Part shown: piece after piece, positions 19,930 to 32,600 of the stretch
How positions within the stretch are numbered: position 1 is the stretch's first letter
How the letters are laid out: each line of letters starts with the position of its first letter
Assembly: GCA_921293015.1 (NCBI GenBank)
Contig: OV121093.1
Span: 30,576,622-30,640,621 of the forward strand
DNA from: Phorcus lineatus
Lineage: Eukaryota > Mollusca > Gastropoda > Trochida > Trochidae
DNA length: 64,000 nucleotides
Direction: 5' to 3'
Notes under the pieces: generated by a model
Told to the model about the DNA's origin: nothing
Databases searched by the model: none
What the model saw: the letters and a program-made list of their open reading frames with translations, nothing else
Translations under genes and position numbers: made by a program

Positions 19930-20613
19930 TAAGTGAATCAATTACAAGATTTATGATACAAAGCTTTTATTTCAGTCGAGGCTTCTAAGAAAGATCAATG
20001 CTTTTGACTTACATGAAATGAACATAGAATATTTAGATAATCAAACCCATTAAAAAAAATTACATTACAACATTAATTGATTATATCAAGTATACTTCTT
20101 TTTCATTTCTTATTCTACGTTTGAAGGCAGATCTGTACGCTGACTAAGTTGTTGACATAAGCTAACGATCAATATTATCAGCAGGGGTTTGTTATCTCAG
20201 ATGCACCAACTTTAATATCCAGATATGAGATAAACAATAAGCAATAAACAATCAATTACAACCATAAAACTTGTCAAACACATAGCATATGTCAATGCAT
20301 CCAATTCTTGATGCAGGACAAGACGCGTAACATCTCATTAATGGGAGCCGGAAGCATGCGTAGCATTCAGCTAGCAGGGGGCGTTATAATGAGGATGCGT
20401 TGTAGAGGAGAGAAACTTTACCATTGAATATTTTCTTTCCTAATTAACATAAGCAGTTCATCTTTTCATATTGAGCAAAAGTTTACATACAGTTTCAGAA
20501 AAAAAAATTATTTGAATATCTCTCAAATAATAAACACTCTAAATTTCTCGAAATTTCTAGAAAGTTTCTAGATACGTTCTCGATATTTCTAGATAGGGTT
20601 TCTGGGTGTAGTG
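19930..20613 (-). mobile_element. CACTA-like element, inverted copy (one end)
   Basis: Ends at 20613 with TTTCTGGGTGTAGTG, the reverse complement of the CACTACACCCAGAAAC start at 25769. Behind the terminus are repeated TTTCTAGAAA/GATACGTTCT words, then about 550 bp that match 25,930-26,600 in inverse orientation. The similarity fades near 19,930 and the other terminus is not visible. Confidence 0.6.
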
Positions 20614-20635
20614 TACATACAGAATACGGACAGCT

Positions 20636-21300
20636 TTTATACAATCAATCAAAACATACAGTGAAAGAATACACAGGTATTATAGCAAAGATTTACCCGA
20701 GGCGCATAAAGCAGACTGTACAATTGTAAGTGAAACTGCTACTAAAATTATTTTGCCTAAGCAGTGGAAAGGGAATCTTTTTTCTAAAATCTTCGAAATC
20801 AAATGCCTGAAACTTATGATAATCTATGCGGAGTTTAAATCGATCAACAAGAACGTTCCTACTAAACAACCAGATCCGCAACAAAATTTTGCTCAGGAAC
20901 TTGAAGCTTGCGGATTCGGCTTTATTGTCTTGGCGTGATAGATTAATTTTTAAAACAATTATCTACAGAGGAGCAAATGCAACAGAAACATTTCTCAGAG
21001 AAGTTTGTGGACAAGCAAATGTTTCGGAGAATGGTGAAAACACAAAGAGCCATTGATTCAAATGACTGGTAATGGCAGTTGAATTCAATACAACCATCAA
21101 TGGGAAATAATGGTGTACAGCATCATTGTCCTTATAATATAACAAAATATAACATTTTCGTTAGGAAACTTATTGACAGTGGTCAGTTTCTTCTAATGTC
21201 TTTTGATACTTAAGTTAAGGTTGACGTTACATTCACAATAACTGGCAAGTACACTCAGGAATCCAAGAGACAATTTATTAAAGAAAATGAAGAAGGATGA
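20636..21300 (+). pseudogene. Second, decayed Polinton-type polymerase B fragment
   Basis: Broken plus-strand peptides match the polymerase at 13,155-14,030 in order: a HKADC motif, an ExoI-like IYAEF, a Gly-Phe-Gly-Phe turn, IIYRGANATETF and, after about 100 bases without similarity, IDSGQFLLMS and YTQES. Many stops and frameshifts and a missing endonuclease VII block mark it as much older than the main provirus. It starts just beyond the terminus of the CACTA-like element ending at 20613. Confidence 0.65.
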
Positions 21301-21814
21301 GGAATTAAATGGTTTAGAGTTCAATGTCAATAATATATCAAAAACAAATGTCTAGATCAATTAGAGTCTCACTATTTATTTATCTTGTTTAACAGCTAAC
21401 TTCTTAAAGAAACGAAAATAATTACAGAAAAACCTCCTTGGTAAATGAAATTGTCATCATGAGGTAGGCGTGCAGTACACATATAATCATATCTTGTGTC
21501 TTAGAAAGAAACCACGGAAGTCAATGGGCCTTTTTAAGTTAAATTCTTTAATAATAAATATTGGAAATAATATTGATGGATTTGTCCTGCATTACTTCTA
21601 ATTCTTTATCATTATATCTTGCTAACAATAACATTTTAATGAGGGGAAAGTCCACATGGACAGAACAATAAGATATCTGTTAAATGACTCTCAACTGTCC
21701 AGTGTACTTCTTTTAAACCTCCTCAAGATGTCTACTATTGACGTACTATACAGCGTCTAGTCTTCAACATCTTCAACTTTCATTTTTGAGTAAATTAAGA
21801 TTCCTAAACGTCTT
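21301..21814. other. Non-coding stretch between polymerase fragment and LINE
   Basis: No supported gene. It may hold more decayed element sequence, but I see no motif. Confidence 0.4.
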
Positions 21815-22497
21815 GTGTGGACTTCATTTAGACGTCTTTGTGCCTGCTTGATTTTATATAGATCACAAGGAATAGATAGTCTGTTGACATGTATTGAATC
21901 AGTGAAGGTTCTGTTAACTAAGGCAGTTACCTTCATACAATTATGTGTTTATAGAGGTTATCATGTGTGTATGTTTTGGGATGGTAAATATCCTGCATTA
22001 GGAATAAACATTGTATTTTGCGAGCCTTGGCTATTCAATTGTGTATTAGATTCTTGAATCTTTCCAGAGAGTTTGAGTACAGGGATGATAATTCCTCTCC
22101 ATAAGAAAGGTAATGTTCACGATCCGAATAATCATCAAGGGATTTCACTTTTAAACACAATGGGTAAAATATTTTCATCAATCTTAGAACACAGGATACG
22201 AATATGGCTTGATCTTAATGAAGTGCTTCACGAATCTCAAGCAGGTTTTCACAGTGATTACTCTACTGTAGACAATATGTTTATTCTTCAGTCTTTATGT
22301 CAGAAATATTTGGGGAAGCCGAAACACAGATTTTATGCCACATTCATTGATTTTAGGAAGGCATTTGACCTAGTAGACCGAAATAAATTATTGTACCTTT
22401 TATTAACGAACGGCTTTCACGGTAAGATGTTCTGTATTTTGAATAATATGTATAAATAAGTTTCTGCTTGTGTTTGAGTTGGTAAAACTGAAGTATA

Positions 22498-23938
22498 CTA
22501 AACTCCCTTAAAAACGCACCACCACCAATTTTACTCTGAAAAGGTGAAAGTCGAAAGTTCGGACCCTAAATGTGATATGTATGTTTTGGCATAACTTCAA
22601 ACGATACTCCAAAAGGCAACCACGGGTCATTGTTAGCAGTGCATGCAGACGCATGAACTTTTACAGAAATACTGATTTTTCAAGCACATGATAAATATGT
22701 GCACCTTTGTATGGTTAATTCTACGGAGATGTGCTTTTAAAAAGACAACAGATGGAAAGACAGCTTCACTTTGTATAAAACCTAGCAATCACCATTACCA
22801 CAATGCCAAGATTACAGGACCATGAGGGCAACCAAGCCATTGGATTGTTGTGAGGTGGTATGTCCTCAAGGGCAGTAGTCAGAGTGTTTAACTGCCATTA
22901 CACCTCCATTCGGGAGACTGCAGAGAAGATATCGGCAAACTGGTATCACCTGTGATCGTCCACGTTCTGGTCAGCCCAGGGTCACTACTCCTGCTCAAGA
23001 CCAGCACATCCAGGTAACGCATTTGCGGGATCGACTACACGCATCCACTCAAACGGCGTCTGAAACCATCGGTAGAAGGGGCCAAGTGTCAGCCACCACC
23101 GTCCGACGTCGACTTTCGGCCGCAGGACTTCAATGTCGTAGACCCTACGTTGCTCCACTCTTAACCCAACGTCACCGTCAACGTCGTCTACAATGGGTAC
23201 AACTACATCAAAGATGGGCTAGGAATGACTGGAGACAGTAACTGTTGCTGTTCACCGACGAAAGCCGATTTCACCTCTATCATTCCGACGGCCGTCAACG
23301 TGTATGGAGAAGACGTGGTGAACGTTATGCAAATTGTTGTGTGGTGCACTGAACCACTGGGGAGGAGGTAGTGCCATGGTTTGGGGTGGGTTCAGTTTCA
23401 ACCACAGAACAAATTTGAACATCTCCAGAGGACATGCCAATGCCATTACCTACAGGGACGAGGTGTTGAGGGACATTGTGGTTCCAACATTCAAAGCCCA
23501 AGGTCTTCGTCACCTTCAACAGGACAATGCACGACCGCACACGCCACGCGTCAGCATGGACTTCTTGCGTCAAAATAATGTTAATGCTATGGAATGGCTT
23601 TCTCTGTCACCAGATATGGCCCCTATTGAGCATGCGTTTGATGAACTTGGCCAAAGAATAAGCAGAAGAGTGATAACACTTTTAACGCTAATGGTGGCCA
23701 TACCCGTTATTGACCTCATTATTAAATGCATGAAATGACCTGTCACTTTCGTTATTGACCCTTCTGAACTTGGCCTCTCATTAAAATTATAAAAAAAAAT
23801 CATTGAGTTTATTTGTTTGTCACCAAAAATGCCCTTCAATGGTTTAGGTTTAATATCCATATTGGTACGAAAGGGTATTCTGACAACATAGATACTACGA
23901 CTGAAAACAGAGGGTGGTGCGTAATTAATGGAGTTAAG
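22498..23938 (+). mobile_element. Tc1/mariner element inserted in the LINE reverse transcriptase
   Basis: 1441 bp between TA dinucleotides (22496-22497, 23939-23940). Ends CTAAACTCCC... and ...GGAGTTAAG are imperfect inverses, and GCACCACC occurs about 20 bp inside each end in inverted orientation. It contains a decayed transposase. The LINE reading (a Gly-Lys-Thr-Glu segment, then the RQGC motif) resumes on the other side. Confidence 0.8.
22801..23690 (+). pseudogene. Tc1-type transposase, broken
   Basis: Readable motifs in order: a GQPRVTTPAQD segment after the helix-turn-helix region, a TVRRRL motif, first catalytic block LFTDESRF, WGGGSAMVWGG, second catalytic block QQDNARPH, and SPDMAPIEH holding the third acidic residue, consistent with DD34E. 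An in-frame TAA lies just before the first catalytic block (about 23,240), a frameshift near 23,335, and earlier frame changes near the N-terminus, so it is inactive. Confidence 0.85.
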
Positions 23939-24548
23939 TATTTTTACAACCTCCCCTTGTATTCGCCAAGGTTGCATTCTTAGCCCTGTGCTGTATCAAT
24001 GAGTTGATAGAAGAATTCAATATCTATGGATTAAGATGTATATTTGTGAGAGACGGAATTGACGATATTCAGTTGATCTTGTTTGCTGATGATGTAACAT
24101 TATTGGATGACACTGTTATAGGTTTGCAGAAGAAGCTTGATTTGTTAAAAAGTTATTGTGATAAATGGGGTCTTCAAGTAAACTTGAATAAGTCATGCAT
24201 TGTCGTATTTAGGAATGGGGATTATCTAAATAAAAACGTAAAATGGACATATAATGGAGAAAAGTTAAATGTTGTATCATATTATAAATATCTAGGCATT
24301 CTGTTCTTATCAAAACTCGTGTGGTCGAAGGCGTGTGAAACATTAGCTGTTCAAGCTCAAAAGGCCTGTTTTTTCCTATTTTTCAACTTATTCCTCAAAT
24401 CCTGCTGAATGTAATAACCAAAATATTTGATACTAAAATAGCGCCAATACTTTTATATGGTTCTGAATTTTGAGGTTTTTCTGTAAGAGTTCTGAAAGAG
24501 TACAAAGTTCTTTCTTTAAGAAATATGATTTCAACATATTTTATTTCG

Positions 24549-24983
24549 TGTAACATAGTTGTTATGAAACTATGTTATTAACTACTAATCCCATCCCCAG
24601 GTAATCCCTAAGAAATAATCCATTAGCAGTTGTCAAGTGACATTGTGTTGACAACTGTGTCTGTTAAGTATTTAAGGCCCAGGTTTGACTGTAGAGAGGG
24701 AGTTCATTCCCAGCCGTGGTCCTGGAGAGAGAGTGGAGACTCAGCCACGGGACTGAGGAGTTGAGTCCCAGCCAGGACTCGGCCAAGGGCTGGCGACAGT
24801 TACGACAAGACATGTGAGCGAGGACCCGTTGGGCGTCGTGAGGGTGCCCCGGGAAAGCGGGCGTGAAAGGTCGACAGCCAGATTGGCAGAAAGTACTTAG
24901 AGGAAATAAACCCATGAAAATCCACATGCATCTCGTCTTCTTGTTTGAATCTTACGAAGTGTGTGCCTGGCGATTGTGCTACA
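24549..24983 (+). mobile_element. Solo LTR in the LINE
   Basis: 435 bp starting TGTAACATAG and ending GTGCTACA, flanked by TTCG on both sides (24545-24548, 24984-24987). It contains a TATA-like GTATTTAAGG at about 24,667 and a polyadenylation-type AATAAA at about 24,905, in the order expected for an LTR. No internal retroelement sequence follows, so it is a recombination-derived solo LTR. Family not assigned. Confidence 0.65.
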
Positions 24984-25768
24984 TTCGTAAATGAAATTGG
25001 ATTGGCAAACAAGCAAATAATGCTTATTTGAATGCCGCTCCCTAACATGTGTAAAATTCATAAAACAGTGACGTTCACATTGAAAGATAGCAATACACAT
25101 CATATATACAGGTACAATATTGAAACAAGAAAGCTTAACGAATTGATACAAAAGCAAATATGGAAACATAGTTATACAATTAAGTAAATTTGTGTCAAAC
25201 ACAGCTATGCTTGGTGAACTTAGAAGGTCAGGACTTTGAATAAATTATTTTCAAAGATGTGTAAAATATTAGACCAGGTTATTTAACATGAAAAGAAGTC
25301 GCCATCCAAAGGCTCGCTATTTTATCCTCAACATCATATGACGACCATGGTGGGATTAGTTTGATGTCACATGTTCGGACGTTGTTAATGGAGACTGGTT
25401 TTTCATATTTATGGATATCCCAAGACTGTGGTGACACCTCATCTTTTATGCAATGTTTTAAACAGCGATGTAAAGATATTTAGTATCAAATAAAGTATGT
25501 TCATCATCATATTTGCATAACTATTGCTCTTACAAGAGTATTCAGGAAACAAAACTTTACATCTTGAAACTTATTTCAGAGAGAGACTTCGAACTCTGTG
25601 TAAATTTAGATGTAAATGGCATAAACTTAATATACAGCAATTTCGATACGATACAAATGTAAACACTGATTTATTGAAGTGTACAAAATGTAATTATGAC
25701 GTTATCCAAGACGAATTTCACTTTTTGTTAGCCTGTCCATATCATAATGAAAGTAGAAAATGTTGTTA

Positions 25769-27986
25769 CACTACACCCAGAAACAAACTACCCCTCTTTC
25801 TAGAAATTTCTAGAACGTATCTAGAACGTATCTAGAAAATTTCTAGAAGGGATCTAGAAACTTTCTAGAACGGATCTAGAAACTTTCTAGAACGGATCTA
25901 GAAACATTTTATTTTTTCAGAGATATTAAAATAATTAAGATTTTTTCTGAAACTGTGTGTTATCTTTTGCACAATTTGAAAAGACGAACTGCTTATGTTA
26001 ATTAGGAAAGAAGATATTTAATGTTAAAGTTTCCCTCCTCTACAACGCATCCTCACTATAACGTCCCCTGCTAGCGGAATGCTACGCGTGCTAACGCGCT
26101 TCCGGCTCCCACTAATGAGCTGTTATGCGTCTTGTCCTGCATCAAGAATTGGAAGCATTGACATATGCTATGTGTTTGACAAGTTCTATGGTTGTAATTG
26201 ATTGTTTATTGCTTATTGTTTATCTCATATCTGGATATCAAAATTGGTGCATCTGAGATAGTAAACCGCTACTGATAATATTGATCGTTAGCTTATGTCA
26301 ACAACTTAGTCAGCGTACAGATCGCCTTCAAACGTAGAATAAGAAATGAAAAAGAAGTATACTTGATATGATCAATTAATGTTGTAATGTAAATTGTTTT
26401 TAATGGTTTTGATTAGCTTTATAAGGTGACATAAACAAAGCCCTTTATCACATCGAAAGAAAACGTACGTACTATCTATCTAAATCTTCTATGTTCATTT
26501 CATGTAAGTCAAAAGCATTGATCTTTCTCAGAACCCTCGACTGAAATAAAAGTTTTGTTTCATAAATCTTGTAATTGATTCACTTAAAACGAAATTTGAG
26601 AGGGTGTTGTATTATGCATTTTAGTTATGTGAGGTCCAAACCTGGGTCCAGACCAGCATTCAAATATTTTTGGGGATTTTTTATCCCGCGTAATAACAAC
26701 AAAACGATAAAAGAACGTTTCTCTCTGTAGCATAATTATAGATATAAGTATACAAATAGCATTATTAGTTCTATAAAGCGTCGCTTATTCTTCGATGTTA
26801 TTATATTATTATTATTATCTTTCTATGTGTGCTAAATGTTTAATGCGTTGCACTATAGGAGCTGGTGCCTACAAATCAAACAGTATTCTTCTTATCATAA
26901 ATAGCAGGATGTTTATATACAAAATAAGCAATTTGTGATCGGATCACAACGCATTTTCTATCTCTTACCCCTATTGTTTAGCAACTCGGTTAATTATAAA
27001 ATGCATAAACAGGATCACCTTGATTTCTTTAGTTCCATCCTTGACAATTTTGTCTGCCTGTATTTGGAAATCACTCTTATCAAACCAGCTGAGCATATAG
27101 TCCATGGGCGAAAACAGAACTTTTATTTGAGAGTAGTGTGCCCCATTGGTGTCACAAATACACAATTATGCGACCATTTGAAAATTGTCTACTGAATATA
27201 AGTTCCCTGTCCTACATTTAACATGTTTCATGTATGAAAATACGCGTACGACTCTCAACATTTTCCACCCTTGGAGATCTTAATTGAGGGGTGTACGCAT
27301 GGTATAGAGATCACGGTTATGTTCTAAAGACACCCAATCATACGCACTATGGAGTTGTGATGTCATTACGCAGATTTTCCTATCTTGCGTACCAAGATAC
27401 CTTAGAATTTATGCCGAAGGAATTAGCACATTACGTTTCTCATAAATTATCTATAAAAAGACAATCGCAATGTATATACGTTATGTCAACTATATTTACT
27501 TCTTTTATTAATGCTTTATTGCAAAGTTTTATATTACATATAATTGTTATAATATATGACAACAAAAACAAACTACATGCGTCGGAACATCTTGAAGACG
27601 AGCGATCTAATTAACGCCTATCGCTGTGAAGCTAATAAAGGACGTGTGCTATAAATAGATTGCTTCTTGTACCGCGGAAAGAGACGCGTTAAAACGAGAT
27701 AGATTTAAAGTTCCATATTAATTATCTCTCTTTCTATTGATGCAATCTTGTTCAAAATTTCACAATAGGCAAAGAAAACATGAGGATTTTAATTAAGATT
27801 ATAATTTTTGAATATTTTGAAAAGAGTGAAAACTCGAAATTTCTAGAAATTTCTAGAAAGTTTCCAGATACGTTCTAGAAAGTTTCTAGATACGTTCTAG
27901 AAAGTTTCTAGTGCGTATCTAGTGCGTATCTAGTGTGTTTCTAGTGTGTTTCTAGATACGGAGTATGTTTATTTATGGGTGTACTG
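25769..27986. mobile_element. CACTA-like non-autonomous element with subterminal repeats
   Basis: Starts CACTACACCCAGAAAC and ends GGGTGTACTG, with TA on both flanks. Both ends carry clustered subterminal repeats (TTTCTAGAAA, GTATCTAGAACG; about 25,797-25,910 and 27,835-27,960), as in CACTA-type elements. 2218 bp with no transposase. The first 840 bp match the inverted copy ending at 20613. It interrupts the LINE C-terminal region. Confidence 0.65.
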
Positions 27987-28275
27987 TACCAAGCTATTTT
28001 CATACCTATACAACGCGAGAAAAATCTAATTTACTAATGTCTTCACAGAATGTTGAATGCAATTTACCTATGTACGCAATCATTCCAATGTCCATGCGCA
28101 ATGACCTTATGTATACATGATTATTGTACTTTAGGCCATGAGGCCGTGATTACGAAAAAACATTCATTCATTCAGTCATAGATACTGTAGTGTTTACAAT
28201 ATGATTCTTATTTCTTATTCTCTTCTTTACTTTTTTCAGAATAAAATACACATCTGGTTCAGAGAGTCTTAGAAT

Positions 28276-29649
28276 ATGGCATCGCCATTTCCTGCTGACG
28301 TGATAATTATGAACATGAATGTTGGAACACACAAAAGAAAAGTAAATGGCAAAAAGGTAGAAGTTAGTGCAAAAGAACGGAAAACTTGCATTCAAAACAT
28401 TCTGAATGGGAAAAAGCCAACACTGGTGTTTGTACAAGAATTTAAATGGGTTGGTTTACATAGGGGAACCGCCTTCAATAAATTCAATATCCCTGAATAT
28501 TACAAATTTGTGGGGAACAACGAATCCGGTTTCATCTATGATGAAAGGTATTTAAACTGTGAGCGACTTGATCTTAAATATTCTGTGGAACGCTCATACA
28601 GCTTTTCTATATCACCACATAAAAACAAGCTTGATTTCGAACTTTCTCGGATCTGTCTTTGCAAGATAAACAGCGTTGGTCCTCCCGATTTTGAACTACT
28701 GTGCGTGTGCTGGCATGGGCCTAAAAATGAATATGATCTTCCGAAGAAGATAAGTCATTTACTTTCACTGTTCAAATTTTTGTTAATAATCAAGGCTGAA
28801 TGTGGAAACTTGCCTCTTCTTCTTGGAGGAGACTTTAATCTAAATTCAGAAAATGTAAACTCTGTATGCACCAAAATGTCCAACGAGCTTTTGATGCTAA
28901 AACCGAGAACACAAGGCTCAATTATGCTCTGGGTCCAGAGTGACGACTTCGACAAAGTTTTTCGACTTTCAGACCCAGAAAAGGATACCTACGAGAAACG
29001 GTGGCGTGCATTTGATCATGTTGTATTGACGATGAAACTTCAAATAGCGACAACTGTGGAAGATCTCAAACGTTCACATCGGTTGTATGATGATTTTAAC
29101 TTGAAACCAATAGTGGAGAACAAATATCATTTCAGGTGTCACTTGAACATGAGAGAGATGTCCAAGACTGAACATTATCCAAGCTTTCAGATGATGAGTG
29201 CAAGCTGGCACGGAGCAGATGCAGAATACTCTGATGAAACAAAGATAGAATCTCTCAAATCAGCAATAACTTTTCTGCAGCGTGAAATTAATAAACGATG
29301 TAATCCAGAACCAGACATGATTGACCTTAACTGGGAAGGAGTAGTCAGAGATTCATCTACAGCAGAAAACATGCACTCAGGTTACAACACTTTGGACAGC
29401 TGGATATTCAGCAGCGATAAAACCGCATTAGATCTGGAAGATATCGGGTTAGATCTACATAACACTATAACAGCTTTAATCGATGAGCCATCACGGTTGA
29501 CCCCACGACAACGACATGCTCCAAATGCAAGACCTGTTGACATTCATCTGGATATTGTCAACATGGTACTGTCACTGCAGAAAATGCGCTACATCGTAAC
29601 TGGATATCTTAATGTTTGTAGTTATCTCTCGGCAAATGTACTCGAGTAG
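28276..29649 (+). CDS. Endonuclease/exonuclease/phosphatase-fold protein, 457 residues
   Basis: A single open frame with the EEP (DNase I-like) signature: MNMNVGT at residues 12-18, a VFVQEF motif with Glu55, CWHGP around His147, GGDFNLN (Asp186, Asn188) and AFDHVV (Asp247, His248). These are the metal- and phosphate-binding residues of the fold, so phosphodiesterase activity is plausible; the substrate is unknown. The C-terminal 200 residues are not recognised. A polypyrimidine tract and AG at 28,231-28,239 suggest a splice acceptor in the 5' untranslated region. It could be a host gene or the endonuclease of a mobile element, but no reverse transcriptase follows. It starts about 90 bases after the LINE tail and no lesion is visible. 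Confidence 0.65.
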   Translation: MASPFPADVIIMNMNVGTHKRKVNGKKVEVSAKERKTCIQNILNGKKPTLVFVQEFKWVGLHRGTAFNKFNIPEYYKFVGNNESGFIYDERYLNCERLDLKYSVERSYSFSISPHKNKLDFELSRICLCKINSVGPPDFELLCVCWHGPKNEYDLPKKISHLLSLFKFLLIIKAECGNLPLLLGGDFNLNSENVNSVCTKMSNELLMLKPRTQGSIMLWVQSDDFDKVFRLSDPEKDTYEKRWRAFDHVVLTMKLQIATTVEDLKRSHRLYDDFNLKPIVENKYHFRCHLNMREMSKTEHYPSFQMMSASWHGADAEYSDETKIESLKSAITFLQREINKRCNPEPDMIDLNWEGVVRDSSTAENMHSGYNTLDSWIFSSDKTALDLEDIGLDLHNTITALIDEPSRLTPRQRHAPNARPVDIHLDIVNMVLSLQKMRYIVTGYLNVCSYLSANVLE

Positions 29650-32600
29650 GTTGAATTTGTTATAGAGTATAGCAACATGTGTTGATGCACAAAAACTATC
29701 ACAAAGCGGATGCTTATAACAGAAATTTCATTTGAAAAGTTGTCATCAAATTTTATGTAACCTTCATTTGACAAGAGGTTACTGAACTGTTATTTAAAAT
29801 ATGTTTTCATATGGAAACAGTCAGCCATACTTATCAGCCAACTAGATTCGTTGTTAATCATTTGTTTCGTGGTTTACAACGGACCACGTTATCACAAGTG
29901 AAGAGTATTATATTGCACATAAAGGGTATATTTCTACCTCAGATGTCCACCAACTGGCATCTGGTTGATGTAGTTTTGGAAGCATAATGATATATGAAGT
30001 TACACGTTTAAAGGGTATCGAATACTTGCAAAGCAATGATTAGTTATTCAAGAATTCTGCTTTAAGACCGACCTTTCAAACCAATATTTGATCTTCAATG
30101 TCCTCTCTGCTGACTTATTAGAAGTGCTTCATGAAAATATGGCGTCAGCATCAATTTTGTGTCGCATGTCTCTATTAGTTAACTAATTTACTAAAAGTCT
30201 CCAATAGATTAGGAAACGCGATTAGCATATTCTGTGTAAAGTTGCATACATTTTCGCCACAATACAACAGTGTTTGGGCCGCTTATAATTGTACATTTCA
30301 CTGCACCGATCTCATCGGATTATCACAGATGACCCTAAAAACATGGACTGTAGTTTTTCTTGTGTCTCAATGAGGACGAAACAAATATAAACACTACAAA
30401 CTTGATATGTAATTGCTTCAAGAGCTTACGAATTTGTAGAGTCTTACTTATAGTTAACCTTTATTTAACAGTTAACAAAATATTTAGTTTATTGCTATGT
30501 TTCATATTTAAGAGTGATGTTAGTTGATTATGTAATCAATAGAGTTTCAAAGGTTCTGGAGAAGGAGATGAACTTGTTTTACAGCGATAGACAACTTTCT
30601 GGTGAAAAAAGGTTAATGCAGAGTCATCTCCCCTGTTGTGTTAAGTGAATCGGTGCCAAACTTCCCATGGTTTCAAGATAATAGAGTGTAGTTTAGATAG
30701 TAAAATTATAAGTTATTTTCCAAATAATAACTTATTTTATTCATTGACTTCTACAATGGTACTGTAAGTGCAAGTAAAAAAGTTCGGAAAACTGGGACAA
30801 TTTACAAAAACAGTTCAACAAAGCTCTCGGTCGCTTTCAAGAGTTTGCATTATTTCAAACCTACAACAGATAGAAAAGATAGCATAACATTGAACATAGG
30901 TGAACTGCATGATGATACTCATTTTTTATTGGAAAAACGTATTGTGTCCTCGAGTAAAAAGCACCAATAATTAATCATTATACTTGATTTGATGTAAACA
31001 AAATTAGATTAAAAAAGTATTCATATCTTCTTAATTAAAAATGATGTCTGAATTGTGTAAAACGTTTTTCAATCATGTTTCGTTCTGAACAATTTAATGT
31101 TACAAACTGGGTCCCTTCTCTTCAAGACGACCCGAGTTTAATATTGCTAGGGTAACGAGACGTGAAGAGCACGATTTGCACGTGCATATGTCAATTTCAG
31201 ATCCCTCACTGTCGGATGTGGAGAGACGAAACAGAAAGACAAATCAACACTTAGAGCAATCATTCCTTCAAATTCTGCTATTTTTGTTTATATCAAAACT
31301 TCACTGCATATCATCTACTAAGTCAGGAACATATCAAGCTGGTACATTAAGTAGCTATGTCGTCAGTGCCCACACTGGCCTTACGTTTTGTAAGATTCAA
31401 GCCACATATAGTTATTGAAATTACAGGTTTTGGTGTCATTTTTAACATTCTCGCTCACATCCCTTGTGGAAGTAAAAATGAAGAGGTATTGATCTTGTAT
31501 AGCGGGTGTTCATAATGAATATATATATATACGTGTTTTGTTAGCTGTTTGTTTGATCTTTGAGAGCAGCTACATGTAAGCCCCATCTCTGCTTTTTTGT
31601 TGACTTCTGATAAGAAGCGAATATTTCGTAAAATAATAACGTTTGGCAGATATTTCATGCACTTTACAATTCAACCACTCTCAAGCATCTCCTTTGTTTT
31701 CCTTTTTTTCTATGCAAATAACATGAACAAACTTTCCAAAACCATGTTATTTGCATATCGATGGAAAATGGACGCAAATAATTACTGATTGTCAATTTTT
31801 CATTTCTTTTTGGCAAAACTCGGGCAAAACTAAAGATCTACTTGGTAAAAATGATTATAGATTATTTATCTTGTAACATTTAAAAATGTTCACCTAACAA
31901 TCAAATTAATCAAGTTATCATATACATGGTTACTATTTTTGTCAAGTTGTAACTGTCCTGAGTTTTTTCATGATTACAATGACATGGCGAGCGAAAATAG
32001 AAGGTAGATTTTATGCATGAACAGTACTGAAGACTTTAACTGAATATTCTATCCCGATTTGGACTTGAACGATCAAACATGTAAACAAGAGATATTCCCG
32101 AACTTTAATTGGTCATGTGTTTGTTGTACATTGCTGAAATTAACTAGTTCCTATCCCGTAATTTTGCTTCAAAGAAAATATTTAGAATAAGTAATGCTAT
32201 CGCTAACTTGGAAAATTCTAAAAAGTATTCTCCTAAAATTACTCTGAAACTCAATCAAATGTGTCCTGTAAACAGGTGTGATCTGTATGGAAACAACAGA
32301 TGCATGATGGGTAGGATTAAAACTTTTATGATAATTCATATTCTTTAAACATCCATATTAAATGGATTTGTTTTTTTATGGATATCCAAAGAACTTGGAA
32401 GTGGATCAACATTCATACAATTTTATTGTATATTTTGTGACTGCTTCACTCAATATTAGCATCGTGTACCTCTTTTGTCATCAACATTATATTCTCAATT
32501 CAAACCTTTTCTCAGAGTCGAACCATATCAAACCAGTACATTGTCACCAAGTCAACAGGCAGTTGTAACTCAGTTTCGGTGTTGTAACGTCAGTCTCACA

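Larger units (their letters stand above)
21815..28183 (+). mobile_element. LINE (non-LTR retrotransposon), interrupted by three later insertions
   Basis: Reverse transcriptase blocks in order: IIPLHKKG and GISLLNTMGKIF at 22,080-22,180; FIDFRKAFD at about 22,345; the segment ending RQGCILSPVLY at 23,965-23,997 (in a shifted frame); LFADDVTLLDD at about 24,080; a KYLGILF motif at about 24,285. A Cys/His-type C-terminal segment (CTKCNYDV, HFLLACPYH) lies at 25,680-25,745. The 3' tail at 27,987-28,183 has a GGCCATGAGGCCG hairpin and ends in an ATTC-type short repeat, usual for such LINEs. Insertions: Tc1 at 22,498-23,938, solo LTR at 24,549-24,983, CACTA-like at 25,769-27,986. The 5' endonuclease part is absent; the left limit is approximate. 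Confidence 0.7.
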
